A stretch of 64,000 nt of DNA from DATBLE01 sp036555585 (GTDB taxonomy: Bacteria; Actinomycetota; Thermoleophilia; Gaiellales; Gaiellaceae). Below are positions 8,316 to 15,844 of the stretch, piece by piece. The notes beneath the pieces were generated by a model. It worked only from the letters and a program-made list of their open reading frames with translations, did not search any database and was not told the DNA's origin. The stretch's first letter is position 1; each line of letters starts with the position of its first letter. The position numbers and the translations under genes are program-made. The stretch covers positions 1-64,000 of the forward strand of contig DATBLE010000050.1 of NCBI GenBank assembly GCA_036555585.1, written 5' to 3'.

Positions 8316-9463
8316 GCCGGTACCTGCCGCCGACCCGCGAGCTCCGCGTCCGCTTCGACACCGCCCGGGCGCTGACGCGGCTCTTCTACCGAGAGCAGGC
8401 GGTCGTGCTCGCCTGCGGCGGCTGGACGCCCCGTGTTGCACCGATCGAGCACAAGGCGGAGCTCGCCCGGACCGCCTGGGAGGCGGCGCTCGCCGCCGAC
8501 GCGCTCCGCGAGCGGGTGTTCGAGCTCCGCTATCCCGCACGCTTCCTCGACGAGCAGGCCGAGGAGCTCTCCGTCGAGACCGCGGACGGCCTGAGGACGC
8601 TCGTCGGCGCGCTCCGCGCCGACTACGCCGCCTACCTGGAGGCGACCGACGAGCTCTCCGACGGACCGTCGGTCCGCGTCGTCGCCGCCGCGCTCCGGGA
8701 CAAGGAGCGCCAGTCGGCAGCGCTCGCCGGGATCGAGCTCGCGGACGAGGACCCCGCCCGAGACCCGCGCTACTTCGCGTCGAGCTTCTACTGGCCCGAC
8801 GTCCTCGATCCGGCCTACCCGTACGGCGAGGGGGTCGCCCTGCAGCTCCGCTCGGCGGTCAGCCACCTGAACGAGGTCTGGGCCGTCGACACGGCGGGGC
8901 GGATCCTGCAGGAGCTCTCGCCCGAGCTCGGCTGGGAGTTCACGCGCGAGGCCGCGCGCTGGCTCTACGACGAGAGCCGCCACATGCTGATGGGCAAGGA
9001 GCGCCTCGCCCGCTGGGGCTTCGACCCGGCGCAGATCCCGCTCGGCGGCTACATCTACGAGGCCTGCGCCGGCCAGGATGCGCTCTACCGGCTCGGCATG
9101 CTCGGCTACTTCGAGACGAAGAACATCGGCCGCAAGCGCGAGCGCGCGCAGGCGTTCCACCAGATGGGGGACGCCACCAGCGAGACGGACATGGAGTTCG
9201 ACTGGGCCGACGAGACGCTGCACGCCGAGTACGGCAGGCGCTGGCTGCGGCGCCTGCTGGAGACGCGCGGCGAGGATCCGGAGGCATGGCCCGGAGTGCT
9301 CGAGCGCTGCGAAGAGCTCGTCCGCGAGCGCGTCGCGCGGGCGACCCCTGCGGAGCTCGAGCGCATCCGCACGTGCGCCGATTCGCTCGTCGCCGCCGCC
9401 GAGCAGGCGGCCCGCTATCCAAGTCGCCCGGACGACGTCTTACTGGTTGACCCTGGGGTCTGA
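8312..9463 (+). CDS. DUF455 ferritin-like protein
   Basis: A 383-residue helical protein of the DUF455 (COG2833) ferritin-like group. The motifs that could hold a di-iron centre are visible: PIEHKAELARTAW near residue 45, NEVWAVDTAGRILQEL near residue 190, LYDESRHMLMGKERL near 223, and DWADETLHAEYGRRWL near 303. The DExRH and DExxH pairs are the typical carboxylate/histidine ligand pattern. No signal peptide is present. The gene overlaps the upstream nucleoside hydrolase by 4 bases and its end carries the promoter of the nucleoside transporter. Members of this group resemble the tRNA hydroxylase MiaE in fold; whether this one hydroxylates a nucleoside or something else cannot be told. Confidence 0.8.
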   Translation: MSRYLPPTRELRVRFDTARALTRLFYREQAVVLACGGWTPRVAPIEHKAELARTAWEAALAADALRERVFELRYPARFLDEQAEELSVETADGLRTLVGALRADYAAYLEATDELSDGPSVRVVAAALRDKERQSAALAGIELADEDPARDPRYFASSFYWPDVLDPAYPYGEGVALQLRSAVSHLNEVWAVDTAGRILQELSPELGWEFTREAARWLYDESRHMLMGKERLARWGFDPAQIPLGGYIYEACAGQDALYRLGMLGYFETKNIGRKRERAQAFHQMGDATSETDMEFDWADETLHAEYGRRWLRRLLETRGEDPEAWPGVLERCEELVRERVARATPAELERIRTCADSLVAAAEQAARYPSRPDDVLLVDPGV

Positions 9464-9474
9464 GGGAGTAGGAT
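9447..9474 (+). promoter_or_regulatory. Sigma-70-type promoter of the nucleoside transporter
   Basis: TTGACC (9447-9452), a 16-base spacer and TAGGAT (9469-9474) form one of the two best -35/-10 pairs seen in the window. It overlaps the stop codon of the DUF455 gene and leaves a leader of about 50 bases with the Shine-Dalgarno GGGAGG (9521-9526) ahead of the GTG at 9533, so this operon is leadered unlike many neighbours. Confidence 0.6.
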
Positions 9475-9532
9475 CAGGCGTCCCCCTGCCCGGGGGTCTC
9501 CGTGGAAGTTCAGCATTCGAGGGAGGATTTGG

Positions 9533-10567
9533 GTGACCAAGAGACGTTTCTTGCCGGTTGCGCTTGCCGTGCCGGCGATCATCCTCGCGGTCGCGCTGCT
9601 CGCCGGAACCGGCGGCGCGGCGCGGCAGGCGACGATCAAGGCAGGGCTCGTGAGCGACGTCGGCCGCTTCAACGACAAGGGCTTCAACCAGTCCCAGCTC
9701 GTGGGTCTGAAGCGCTCGCGCGCGCTCGGCGGCGTGCAGATCCAGGCGATCGAGTCGCGCTCGGCCGGCGACTACATCCCGAACTTCGCCGCGCTCGCCC
9801 GGCAGCACTACGACGTGATCATCGGCGCGGGCTTCCTGCTCGCCGAGGCGGAGAACACCGTGGCCAAGAAGTTCCCGTCGATCCACTTCGCGATCACGGA
9901 CTACTCGGTCCACGGGGCGCCGTTCGCGGACAAGAAGGGCAACGTCACGACCAAGAACGTGACCGGCCTGACGTACGCGACCCAGGAGAACAGCTACCTG
10001 GTCGGGTGCCTCTCGGCCCTGATGACGAAGAAGGACGGCGCGAAGCACATCATCAGCGCGACCGCGGGCGTCAAGATCCCGCCGGTCGACTCGTTCATCG
10101 CCGGTTATCGGGCAGGGGCGCGGAAGTGCGTGCCCGGAACGAGGGTGCTCGTCGGCTACTCGCAGACCTTCACCGAGCAGGACAAGTGCAAGGCGATCGC
10201 GCAGAACCAGATCGCGGCCGGCTCGCACGTCGTCTTCGCGGTCGCCGGCCCCTGCGGCCTCGGCGCGCTCGAGGCGGCGAAGGAGCAGGGCGTCTGGGGC
10301 GACGGCGTCGACGTCGACCAGGCCTACCTCGGCCCGCACATCCTGACCAGCGCGGTGAAGCGGGTCGACCAGGGCGTCTACCTGACCGTGAAGGCCGCCA
10401 AGGACGGAACGCTCGTCGGCGGCGGAGACATCACGTTCAACCTGAAGAACGGCGGTGTCGCCCTGGGCAAGATCAGCTCGAAGGTGCCTGCGGCCTACAA
10501 GGCGAAGCTGAACGCCCTGAAGGCGCAGATCATCTCCGGCAAGATCGTTCCTCCGGCGGCCCTGTAG
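9533..10567 (+). CDS. BMP-family substrate-binding protein (nucleoside ABC importer)
   Basis: Extracellular solute-binding component, basic membrane protein (BMP/PnrA) family, typically binding purine nucleosides. A signal peptide with a hydrophobic core covers about residues 8-25. No lipobox Cys is present, which is unusual because most Gram-positive relatives are lipoproteins. Family motifs: GLVSDVGRFNDKGFNQ near residue 38, VIIGAGFLLAEA, and GLTYATQENSYLVG. Length 344 aa is normal. It has its own promoter (9447-9474) and Shine-Dalgarno and is followed by a strong terminator before the ATPase gene, so the binding protein is probably made in excess over the membrane parts. Confidence 0.92.
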   Translation: MTKRRFLPVALAVPAIILAVALLAGTGGAARQATIKAGLVSDVGRFNDKGFNQSQLVGLKRSRALGGVQIQAIESRSAGDYIPNFAALARQHYDVIIGAGFLLAEAENTVAKKFPSIHFAITDYSVHGAPFADKKGNVTTKNVTGLTYATQENSYLVGCLSALMTKKDGAKHIISATAGVKIPPVDSFIAGYRAGARKCVPGTRVLVGYSQTFTEQDKCKAIAQNQIAAGSHVVFAVAGPCGLGALEAAKEQGVWGDGVDVDQAYLGPHILTSAVKRVDQGVYLTVKAAKDGTLVGGGDITFNLKNGGVALGKISSKVPAAYKAKLNALKAQIISGKIVPPAAL

Positions 10568-10585
10568 CGGCACCGGATCGCTTCG

Positions 10586-10624
10586 CGGGAGAGGGCGGGC
10601 CGCGTGCCCGTCCTCTCCCGTTTT
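10586..10624 (+). terminator. Intrinsic terminator/attenuator after the binding-protein gene
   Basis: Stem CGGGAGAGGGCGGGC, loop CGCGT, stem GCCCGTCCTCTCCCG, then TTTT. The 15-bp stem has one G-T wobble. It separates the binding-protein gene from the ATPase gene of the same transporter and probably lets only part of transcription through. Confidence 0.85.
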
Positions 10625-10633
10625 CGGTCAGCT

Positions 10634-10639
10634 TAGAAT
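10634..10639 (+). promoter_or_regulatory. -10 box TAGAAT before the transporter ATPase
   Basis: TAGAAT ends 9 bases before the ATG at 10649, just after the terminator. It could supply the downstream genes with a leaderless transcript of their own. No clear -35. Confidence 0.4.
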
Positions 10640-10648
10640 CGGCCGCGC

Positions 10649-12181
10649 ATGGGTGAAGCCGTCCTCGAGCTTCGGGGGATCACCAAGCAGTTCCCGGGCG
10701 TGCTCGCCAATGACCACGTCGACGTCGACGTCCTCCGCGGCGAGGTGCACGCGCTCCTCGGCGAGAACGGCGCCGGGAAGTCGACGCTGATGAACATCCT
10801 CTACGGCCTCTATCACCCCGACTCGGGCGAGATCTACCTGAACGGGAAGAAGACGTCGTTCGGATCAGCGAAGGACGCGATCTCGAGCGGCATCGGCATG
10901 GTGCACCAGCACTTCATGCTGATCCCGGTGATGACCGTGGCCGAGAACATCGTGCTGGCCGAGGAGCCCACCCACGGCCGGGTGATGCTCGACTTCGGCG
11001 AGGCCAGGCACCGCGTCCGCGAGCTCTCGGAGCGCTTCAACCTCGCCGTCGACCCGGACGCGCGCATCCAGGACATCACGGTCGCCCAGCAGCAGCGCGT
11101 GGAGATCCTGAAGGCCCTGTACCGCGGCGCCGAGATCCTCGTCCTGGACGAGCCCACGGCCGTGCTGACGCCCCAGGAGGCGGGCGAGCTCTTCTCGATC
11201 ATCGCCGGGCTGAAGGCCGAGGGGAAGTCGATCATCTTCATCTCCCACAAGCTCCACGAGGTGCTTGAGGTCGCCGACCGCATCACCGTCCTTCGCCGCG
11301 GCAAGAAGATCGACACCGTGTCGGCTGCGGGCGCGACGGAGGAGAGCCTCGCCCGGATGATGGTCGGCCGCGAGGTGCTCCTGCGTGTCGACAAGCCGCC
11401 GGCCGCTCCCGGCGAGACGCTCCTCGAGGTCGAGGGGCTCCAGGTCTTCGACGACCGTGGGCTGGAGAAGGTGCAGGGGATCTCGTTCCAGGTGCGCGCC
11501 GGCGAGATCGTGGGCATCGCGGGCGTCGACGGCAACGGGCAGACCGAGCTGATCGACGCGCTGACCGGCCTGCGGCGGTTCGCGGCCGGCACCGTCAAGG
11601 TCGCCGGCCGGGAGCACGGCGAGCGCAGCTCGCCGCGGGACATGCTCGACGCCGGGGTGGGGCACATCCCGGAGGACCGGCAGCGTCGAGGGCTCGTGCT
11701 CGAGTTCTCGATCGCGGAGAACATCGCCCTGCACGACTACTGCTTCGAGCCGGACTCCCGGCTCGGCTGGCTCTACCCCGGCAGGCTCGTCGCCCGTGCG
11801 GCCGGGCTGATCGGCGACTTCGACGTGCGGGGCGGCGGCCCCCAGACGCGTGCGGGCGCCCTCTCCGGCGGGAACCAGCAGAAGGTGGTGGTCGCGCGCG
11901 AGGTCGCCCGGAACCCGAAGGTGCTGATCGCCGCCCAGCCGACGCGCGGCCTCGACGTCGGCGCGATCGAGTACGTGCACCGCCGCCTGGTCGCCGAGCG
12001 CGACGCCGGGCGCGCCGTGCTGCTGGTCTCGCTGGAGCTCGACGAGATCCTCTCCCTCTCCGACCGGATCCTCGTCGTGTTCGAGGGCAAGATCGTCGGC
12101 GAGTACGGCCCCGAGGTGTCGGAGGAGGAGCTCGGCATCGCGATGACCGGCGGCCGCAGACAGGCTGCGAGCGCCGCATGA
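10649..12181 (+). CDS. Nucleoside/sugar ABC transporter ATPase, double nucleotide-binding domain
   Basis: Energy-coupling ATPase of the importer. The 510-aa protein holds two fused nucleotide-binding domains. The first has Walker A GENGAGKST near residue 37, a VAQQQRVEILKALYRGA segment in place of a canonical LSGGQ signature, and Walker B ILVLDEPTAVLTP near 170. The second has a degenerate Walker A, GVDGNGQTEL near 293, an intact signature LSGGNQQKV near 409, and AAQPTRGLD in place of a standard Walker B. This two-domain asymmetric layout is usual for the sugar/nucleoside (RbsA-like) class. It overlaps no neighbour but is 13 bases from the first permease gene. Confidence 0.94.
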   Translation: MGEAVLELRGITKQFPGVLANDHVDVDVLRGEVHALLGENGAGKSTLMNILYGLYHPDSGEIYLNGKKTSFGSAKDAISSGIGMVHQHFMLIPVMTVAENIVLAEEPTHGRVMLDFGEARHRVRELSERFNLAVDPDARIQDITVAQQQRVEILKALYRGAEILVLDEPTAVLTPQEAGELFSIIAGLKAEGKSIIFISHKLHEVLEVADRITVLRRGKKIDTVSAAGATEESLARMMVGREVLLRVDKPPAAPGETLLEVEGLQVFDDRGLEKVQGISFQVRAGEIVGIAGVDGNGQTELIDALTGLRRFAAGTVKVAGREHGERSSPRDMLDAGVGHIPEDRQRRGLVLEFSIAENIALHDYCFEPDSRLGWLYPGRLVARAAGLIGDFDVRGGGPQTRAGALSGGNQQKVVVAREVARNPKVLIAAQPTRGLDVGAIEYVHRRLVAERDAGRAVLLVSLELDEILSLSDRILVVFEGKIVGEYGPEVSEEELGIAMTGGRRQAASAA

Positions 12182-12194
12182 GGCCGGGGCCGGC

Positions 12195-13484
12195 GTGAGC
12201 GACGAGGAGCGCTTTGGCGAGGAGGAGCGGATCGAGGCCGAGGAGGAGGTCCTCGAGCAGGAGACGCCCGCGCAGGTCACGGGCGGCGACTACGCCCCCA
12301 GCGTCGCGGCCCGGGTCTCCGCCTTCCAGCGGGCGGGAGGGGTCGTCATGCCGATCGTGACGACGATCTTCGCGCTGCTCATGGGCATGCTGGTCGTCGC
12401 CGCGACCGGCCACAACCCGTTCACGGCGTTCAAGGGGATCTTCGACGGCACCGGCCTGAACTGGCTGTTCCCCTGGGTGCAGGGCCAGGCGCGAACGGAC
12501 GCGGCGTTCAACCTCCAGCAGACGCTGATCGTCACCTCGACGCTGATCCTCGCCGGCTTCGCCGTGTCCTTCGCCTTCAAGTGCGGCATGTTCAACATCG
12601 GCGGCAACGGCCAGTACATCATGGGCGCCCTCGTCGCCACCTGGGTCGGCACGTCCTGGGTGAACATGGCCGGGAGCCTGCACATCTTCCTCGCGATCAC
12701 GCTGGCGACGCTCGCCGGCGCGGTCTGGGCGGGCATCGCCGGCTTCCTGAAGGCGACCGTCGGCGCCCATGAGGTGATCTCCACGATCATGCTCAACTTC
12801 ATCGCCAGCTACCTGGCGCAGGGGCTCGTCGGACGCGGCGGCCAGCTCCAGAACACCACCGACACGTCCAACCCGGTCTCGGCCGACATCGCCGACAAGG
12901 CGCATCTGCCCGTCTTCTGGGGCGATCCGATCCTCCAGGGCCTCCACGTCGGCTTCTTCATCGCCCTGGGGGCGCCGGTGGTCTTCTGGCTCCTGCTCTA
13001 CCGGACGACGCTCGGCTTCGAGGTCCGCGCGACCGGCTTCAACCCCGAGGCGGCGCGCTACGGCGGCGTGAACGTGCGCAAGAGCTACGTGCTGGCGATG
13101 GCGATCTCGGGCGCGTTCGCCGGGATCGCGGGGGCGATCGACATCCTCGGGTGGCAGTTCCGCCTCGGGGTGCTCGACATCCAGATCGCGAACATCGGCT
13201 TCATCGGCATCGCCGTCGCCCTGCTCGGGCGGAACTCGGCGATCGGCGTGCCGCTCGCCGCGCTCTTCTTCGGCGCGCTCGTGCAGGGCACCTCGACGCG
13301 CAACCCGGCCATCCAGGACGTCTTCGATCCGCGCCTCGCCGGCAACCTGTCGACGATCATCCAGGGCCTCGTCCTGCTCTTCGTCGGCGCCGACCTCCTC
13401 TTCCTCTGGCTGTGGAACCTGCGGAAGAAGGCTCGCCGGACGGCGCCCGCAGCCGCCGCGCCGAGCGGAGGCGCCGGCCCGTGA
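12195..13484 (+). CDS. Nucleoside ABC transporter permease 1
   Basis: BPD_transp_2-type permease of the RbsC/BMP importer class. The 429-aa protein opens with an acidic, Glu-rich cytoplasmic segment (about 45 residues) that is longer than in most relatives, then about nine hydrophobic segments. Family motifs include FNIGGNGQYIMGAL near residue 133, GAHEVISTIMLNFIA near 190, and the cytoplasmic-loop sequence ARYGGVNVRKSYVLAM near 284. The GTG start lacks a strong ribosome-binding site. It overlaps the second permease gene by 4 bases (GTGA). Confidence 0.93.
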   Translation: MSDEERFGEEERIEAEEEVLEQETPAQVTGGDYAPSVAARVSAFQRAGGVVMPIVTTIFALLMGMLVVAATGHNPFTAFKGIFDGTGLNWLFPWVQGQARTDAAFNLQQTLIVTSTLILAGFAVSFAFKCGMFNIGGNGQYIMGALVATWVGTSWVNMAGSLHIFLAITLATLAGAVWAGIAGFLKATVGAHEVISTIMLNFIASYLAQGLVGRGGQLQNTTDTSNPVSADIADKAHLPVFWGDPILQGLHVGFFIALGAPVVFWLLLYRTTLGFEVRATGFNPEAARYGGVNVRKSYVLAMAISGAFAGIAGAIDILGWQFRLGVLDIQIANIGFIGIAVALLGRNSAIGVPLAALFFGALVQGTSTRNPAIQDVFDPRLAGNLSTIIQGLVLLFVGADLLFLWLWNLRKKARRTAPAAAAPSGGAGP

Positions 13485-14740
13485 ACGCGATCTCGGTGCC
13501 CGCCTCGCGGGTGATGAGCGGTTCCGCCGTCCGCTGGATCGGCTGGAGCGGGATCGCGGCGGCCGCGCTCGGCCTCTGGCTGATGCTGCCTCCGGTCGAG
13601 ATCCGCTCGCCGCAGTGGGTCTTCCTGATCGAAGGGCTGGCCGCGCTCGCCTGCGCGGTCGCCGCGGGCATGGGCGAGCGCCGGCTCGGGTGGACCGGGG
13701 TGGTCGTGGCCGGCATCTGCGCCCTGCTCGGCTGGGGCGCGACGCAGTCGAGCGTCGCCCACCTCGACGGCGCCTTCATCACGTCGTCGGGCTCGGGCGT
13801 CATCGACTGGGGCACGCTGATCGGGACGATGTTCATCTTCGCCACGCCGATCGCGTTCGCGGCGCTGGGCGGCCTCTACGCCGAGCGGAGCGGCGTGATC
13901 AACATCGGGCTGGAGGGGATGATGCTCGGCGGCGCGTTCTTCGGGATCCTGGCCGCCGACAAGCTGAACTCGTGGCCGCTCGGAGTGCTGGCGGCGATGG
14001 TCTCGGGCGCCCTCTTCGGACTGGTCTACGCCTTTCTCGCCATCCACATGCGGGCCGACCAGATCGTCGGCGGCACGGCGATCAACTTCCTCGCGCTCGG
14101 CATCACCGGCTACTTCTTCATCCAGATCTACGGCGCCGACGGGACGCCCGGCACCGGGATCCCCTCCATCCCGAACGTCAGCCTGACCTTCCTCGACCAC
14201 ATCCCGCCGCACTCCTACGGCGATCACGGCTTCTGGTACAACGCGTTCGGCGACCTGAACCTGATGACGTGGGTGCTCTTCGGCCTCGTGGTCGCCTCCG
14301 GGATCTTCATGTTCCGGACCCCGTACGGGCTCCGGCTGCGCTCGGTCGGCGAGCATCCGCGCGCGGCCGACACGGTCGGGATCGACGTCTACAAGGTGCG
14401 GTACCTGTCCGTGGTCACCTCGTCCACGATCGCCGCCCTGGGTGGGGCGTACCTGTCGATCGGGTACACGCACTCGTTCACCGAGAACATGACGAACGGG
14501 CGCGGCTTCATCGGCCTCGCGGCGCTGATCTTCGGGAACTGGCGGCCCGGAGGCGCCTTCGCGGCCGCGCTCCTGTTCGGCTTCTTCGGCGGGCTCGCCA
14601 CCCGCATCCAGGGGTACGGCTACGAGCCGCAGGTGTTCGTCCAGGCGCTGCCGTACCTCGTCACGCTGATCGCCGTGGTCGGAGTGGTCGGCAGGTCCAT
14701 CCCGCCCGCATCGGTTGGACGGCCTTACGTCAAGCAGTAG
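13481..14740 (+). CDS. Nucleoside ABC transporter permease 2
   Basis: Second BPD_transp_2 permease, 419 aa, forming a heterodimer with permease 1. GTG 13481 is chosen because it overlaps the upstream stop and gives a complete first membrane segment. The family signature GLYAERSGVINIGLEGMML is near residue 130, ADQIVGGTAINFLALGITGY near 191, and GEHPRAADTVGIDVYKVRY near 290. In BMP-type importers the two permeases differ in length just as here. It ends the four-gene transporter set (binding protein, ATPase, two permeases) next to two nucleoside hydrolases, which supports nucleosides as the cargo. Confidence 0.93.
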   Translation: MNAISVPASRVMSGSAVRWIGWSGIAAAALGLWLMLPPVEIRSPQWVFLIEGLAALACAVAAGMGERRLGWTGVVVAGICALLGWGATQSSVAHLDGAFITSSGSGVIDWGTLIGTMFIFATPIAFAALGGLYAERSGVINIGLEGMMLGGAFFGILAADKLNSWPLGVLAAMVSGALFGLVYAFLAIHMRADQIVGGTAINFLALGITGYFFIQIYGADGTPGTGIPSIPNVSLTFLDHIPPHSYGDHGFWYNAFGDLNLMTWVLFGLVVASGIFMFRTPYGLRLRSVGEHPRAADTVGIDVYKVRYLSVVTSSTIAALGGAYLSIGYTHSFTENMTNGRGFIGLAALIFGNWRPGGAFAAALLFGFFGGLATRIQGYGYEPQVFVQALPYLVTLIAVVGVVGRSIPPASVGRPYVKQ

Positions 14741-15080
14741 CGCCACCCGCCGCGGGAACCCGCGCGCGTGGTGGTCGCTCGCCTGCGGGCTCCTGTCGCT
14801 CGCGGCGATCCCGATCGGGATCGTGCTGGCCCGCGAGCTCGAGCAGGTCACGCTCGTGGACTCGTCCGGCTCGGTCCTCGCCGGTGCGCTGCTGGGGTGG
14901 ATCGCGATCGTGCTCGCCCGGCGGGCGCGGGAGCGGATCCAGATCACGCTCGGCCGGGCGGGGGGCGGCGGCGCCGCGCGTGTGGGACGCCTGCTCGGGA
15001 TCCTCGGGCTGCTCGTCGCGGGCACGGCCGCGCTCGCCCTCGGGTTCTGGGGGCTCCTGTCGATGTTCGCGGAGCAGTAG
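14715..15080 (+). CDS. Small membrane protein, DUF4190-like
   Basis: A 121-residue protein with three predicted membrane helices (about residues 20-40, 52-68 and 92-115), separated by short loops, the second followed by an Arg-rich stretch (RRARERIQ). The layout and the AWWSLACGLLSLAAIPIGIV opening resemble small DUF4190-type membrane proteins; function unknown. The only upstream start is TTG 14715, inside the end of the permease gene, giving a 26-base overlap and suggesting coupling with the transporter operon. No other start in frame precedes the first helix. Confidence 0.6.
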   Translation: MDGLTSSSSATRRGNPRAWWSLACGLLSLAAIPIGIVLARELEQVTLVDSSGSVLAGALLGWIAIVLARRARERIQITLGRAGGGGAARVGRLLGILGLLVAGTAALALGFWGLLSMFAEQ

Positions 15081-15109
15081 CCCGGCCGCGACCCGCCGCG
15101 TCACCGCCT

Positions 15110-15115
15110 ACAATC
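15110..15115 (+). promoter_or_regulatory. -10 box TACAAT before the RodZ-like gene
   Basis: TACAAT ends 9 bases before the ATG at 15125, giving an almost leaderless transcript. No -35 match is visible. Confidence 0.45.
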
Positions 15116-15124
15116 GGGCGGCAG

Positions 15125-15844
15125 ATGTTCGAGATCGGCAACAGCCTGCGCGAGGCGCGGACACGCAAGGGTCTCGACTTCCCCGAGCTGGAGCAGGGCA
15201 CGAAGATCCGCGCCAAGTACCTGCGGGCGCTCGAGGACGAGGCCTTCGAGACGCTGCCGTCGGCGACCTACGTCAAGGGCTTCCTGCGCACGTACGCCGA
15301 CTACCTCGGCCTGGACGGACAGCTCTACGTGGACGAGTACAACGTCCGCTACGGCTCCGGCGACGAGGTGCTGGAGCGGCGGGTGCGCAGCAGCACGACG
15401 GCTCGCCGGCCGCACGTGCGCAAGCGACGCCGTCTGGAGTCGCGGCTGGTGTGGCTGACGCTGCTCGGCATCGCCGTCCTGACGGGGCTCGTGATCGCGG
15501 CCTGGCGCTACGGCGGCAGCGGCCACCAGACGCTGCCGCTGAGCAACCAGGCGACGACGTCGGCCGCGAAGCCGCGCCCCGGGCTGCTGATCCGCGCCGT
15601 CGGCGGGAACACCCTCCTGATCGTCCGCTCCGGCTCGGAGGGCGGCCGGCAGGTGTGGAACGGGACGCTCACGAACGGGAACGCCCAGCGCTTCGGCACG
15701 GGCAAGCGCCTCTGGGTCTACATCGGCTCGCCCGAGAACGTGCGCATGCGCCTCGACGGACGGGGCGTGCTGGTGGGCGGCTCGAAGCCGCGCAGCCTGA
15801 TCGTCACCGCGGGCGACATCGTGCCCGCCGGCCCTGGCACCTAG
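15125..15844 (+). CDS. RodZ-like helix-turn-helix membrane protein
   Basis: Single-pass protein of the RodZ/YmfM type (239 aa), often linked to cell-shape proteins. Residues 5-70 form a Cro/CI-like HTH_25 domain (GNSLREARTRKGLDFPELEQ, then KYLRALEDEAFETLPS). A basic stretch (RKRRRLESR) precedes one membrane helix near residues 105-122. The outer part ends in a DUF4115-like beta domain (VWNGTLTNGNAQRF, then KRLWVYIGSPENV). No MreB neighbour is in view. In actinobacteria this gene is commonly found before cinA/pgsA and recA, as here. Confidence 0.85.
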   Translation: MFEIGNSLREARTRKGLDFPELEQGTKIRAKYLRALEDEAFETLPSATYVKGFLRTYADYLGLDGQLYVDEYNVRYGSGDEVLERRVRSSTTARRPHVRKRRRLESRLVWLTLLGIAVLTGLVIAAWRYGGSGHQTLPLSNQATTSAAKPRPGLLIRAVGGNTLLIVRSGSEGGRQVWNGTLTNGNAQRFGTGKRLWVYIGSPENVRMRLDGRGVLVGGSKPRSLIVTAGDIVPAGPGT

